NCBI GenBank assembly: GCA_036417435.1
Contig: CM070904.1
Coordinates: 64,612,408-64,676,407, forward strand
Source of the DNA: Inia geoffrensis
Taxonomy: Eukaryota; Chordata; Mammalia; Artiodactyla; Iniidae
Reading direction: 5' to 3'
DNA length: 64,000 bases
The position numbers and the translations under genes are program-made. Shown piece by piece: positions 63,804-64,000 of the stretch. Position 1 is the stretch's first letter. Every line of letters begins with the position of its first letter. Under the pieces are notes generated by a model. That model did not search any database and was not told the origin of the DNA. It saw only the letters and a program-made list of their open reading frames with translations.

Positions 63804-64000
63804 ATTGCCTTCTTAAAATTATTTGTTACATTATCTTGCTTCTTCACACATTTAGTAATTTTTTAATTTATTGCTGGAGATTGTAGGTGATGCATTAATA
63901 GGCAGTCCGAGTACTGTATTCTTCCTAGAAAAGGCATTGTGTTTTGTTCTAACACGTAGATAAATTATGGGAGATGCTCTTGATACTGCCAGTTTTCCTT

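Larger units (their letters stand above)
58985..64000 (-). mobile_element. Ancient LINE-1, antisense, running off the window
   Basis: The + strand shows antisense RT-domain phrases at about 59215-59700 ('gtatctgttgataaaatc', 'ggcctgtagggttttttg', 'gaattcaccagtggagccct'). These are followed by the more N-terminal ORF2 part and, from about 61.7 kb, 5' region sequence ('gttaaactgtctgcttctg', 'tttattgctggagattgtag' at 63.87 kb). The ORFs are destroyed. The ORF2 3' half is missing on the low-coordinate side. It is interrupted at 63197-63803. Confidence 0.75.

Overview
This window is mammalian nuclear DNA, most likely from a cetacean (whale or dolphin). The main evidence is five copies of a tRNA-derived SINE with an oligo(T) end, a 'ggcctctcac' segment and a 'gccaccagggaagcc' head on the + strand. 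That is the CHR-2-type SINE typical of Cetacea. A longer CHR-1-like relative and L1 copies of cetartiodactyl type are also present. There are no operons, ribosome binding sites, CRISPR arrays or other prokaryotic features, and almost all open reading frames are chance or repeat-derived.

One protein-coding gene is supported: the 5' end of KCNH7 (ERG3, Kv11.3, a voltage-gated potassium channel) on the minus strand. Exon 1 (17199-17274) encodes the start codon and the N-terminal cap. Exon 2 (15296-15526) encodes the first part of the PAS (eag) domain. Both have canonical splice sites, and their sizes (76 and 231 coding nt) match the ERG family layout. A GC-rich, CpG-rich promoter (about 17050-18010) lies over and upstream of exon 1. 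It carries a cluster of G-quadruplex motifs and a 69-bp alternating purine-pyrimidine (CA)n(CG)n tract. Everything below 15296 is the start of the long intron 2. Everything above about 18 kb is the 5' flank, probably the gene desert that in mammals lies between KCNH7 and FIGN.

The rest is a layered repeat landscape. Intron 2 holds a 2.6-kb 5'-truncated L1 (6387-8990), a CHR SINE and MIR fragments, then a repeat-poor stretch at 10.1-15.3 kb. In the 5' flank, 22.9-31.4 kb is a near-full-length ancient L1 on the + strand, interrupted by five later insertions. These are a twin-primed younger L1 with a possible 3' transduction, a Tigger-type DNA transposon, an old L1 3' end, a solo MLT2-type LTR and a CHR SINE. 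Further on are a CHR-1-like SINE, two solo LTRs with target duplications (33408-34089 and 38321-38757), a nested LTR pair next to a decayed antisense ERV pol remnant (41.4-43.7 kb), MER5A- and MER20-like and Tigger elements, ancient L2- and MIR-type pieces, and a large antisense L1 (59-64 kb) interrupted by a younger L1 3' end.

I found no new gene system. The observations most worth checking are the twin-primed and transducing L1, the structured KCNH7 promoter, a near-consensus CTCF site at 56812, and two repeat-poor blocks that could be conserved non-coding elements. Repeat family names come from recognition by eye; exact borders are given only where target-site duplications could be read.
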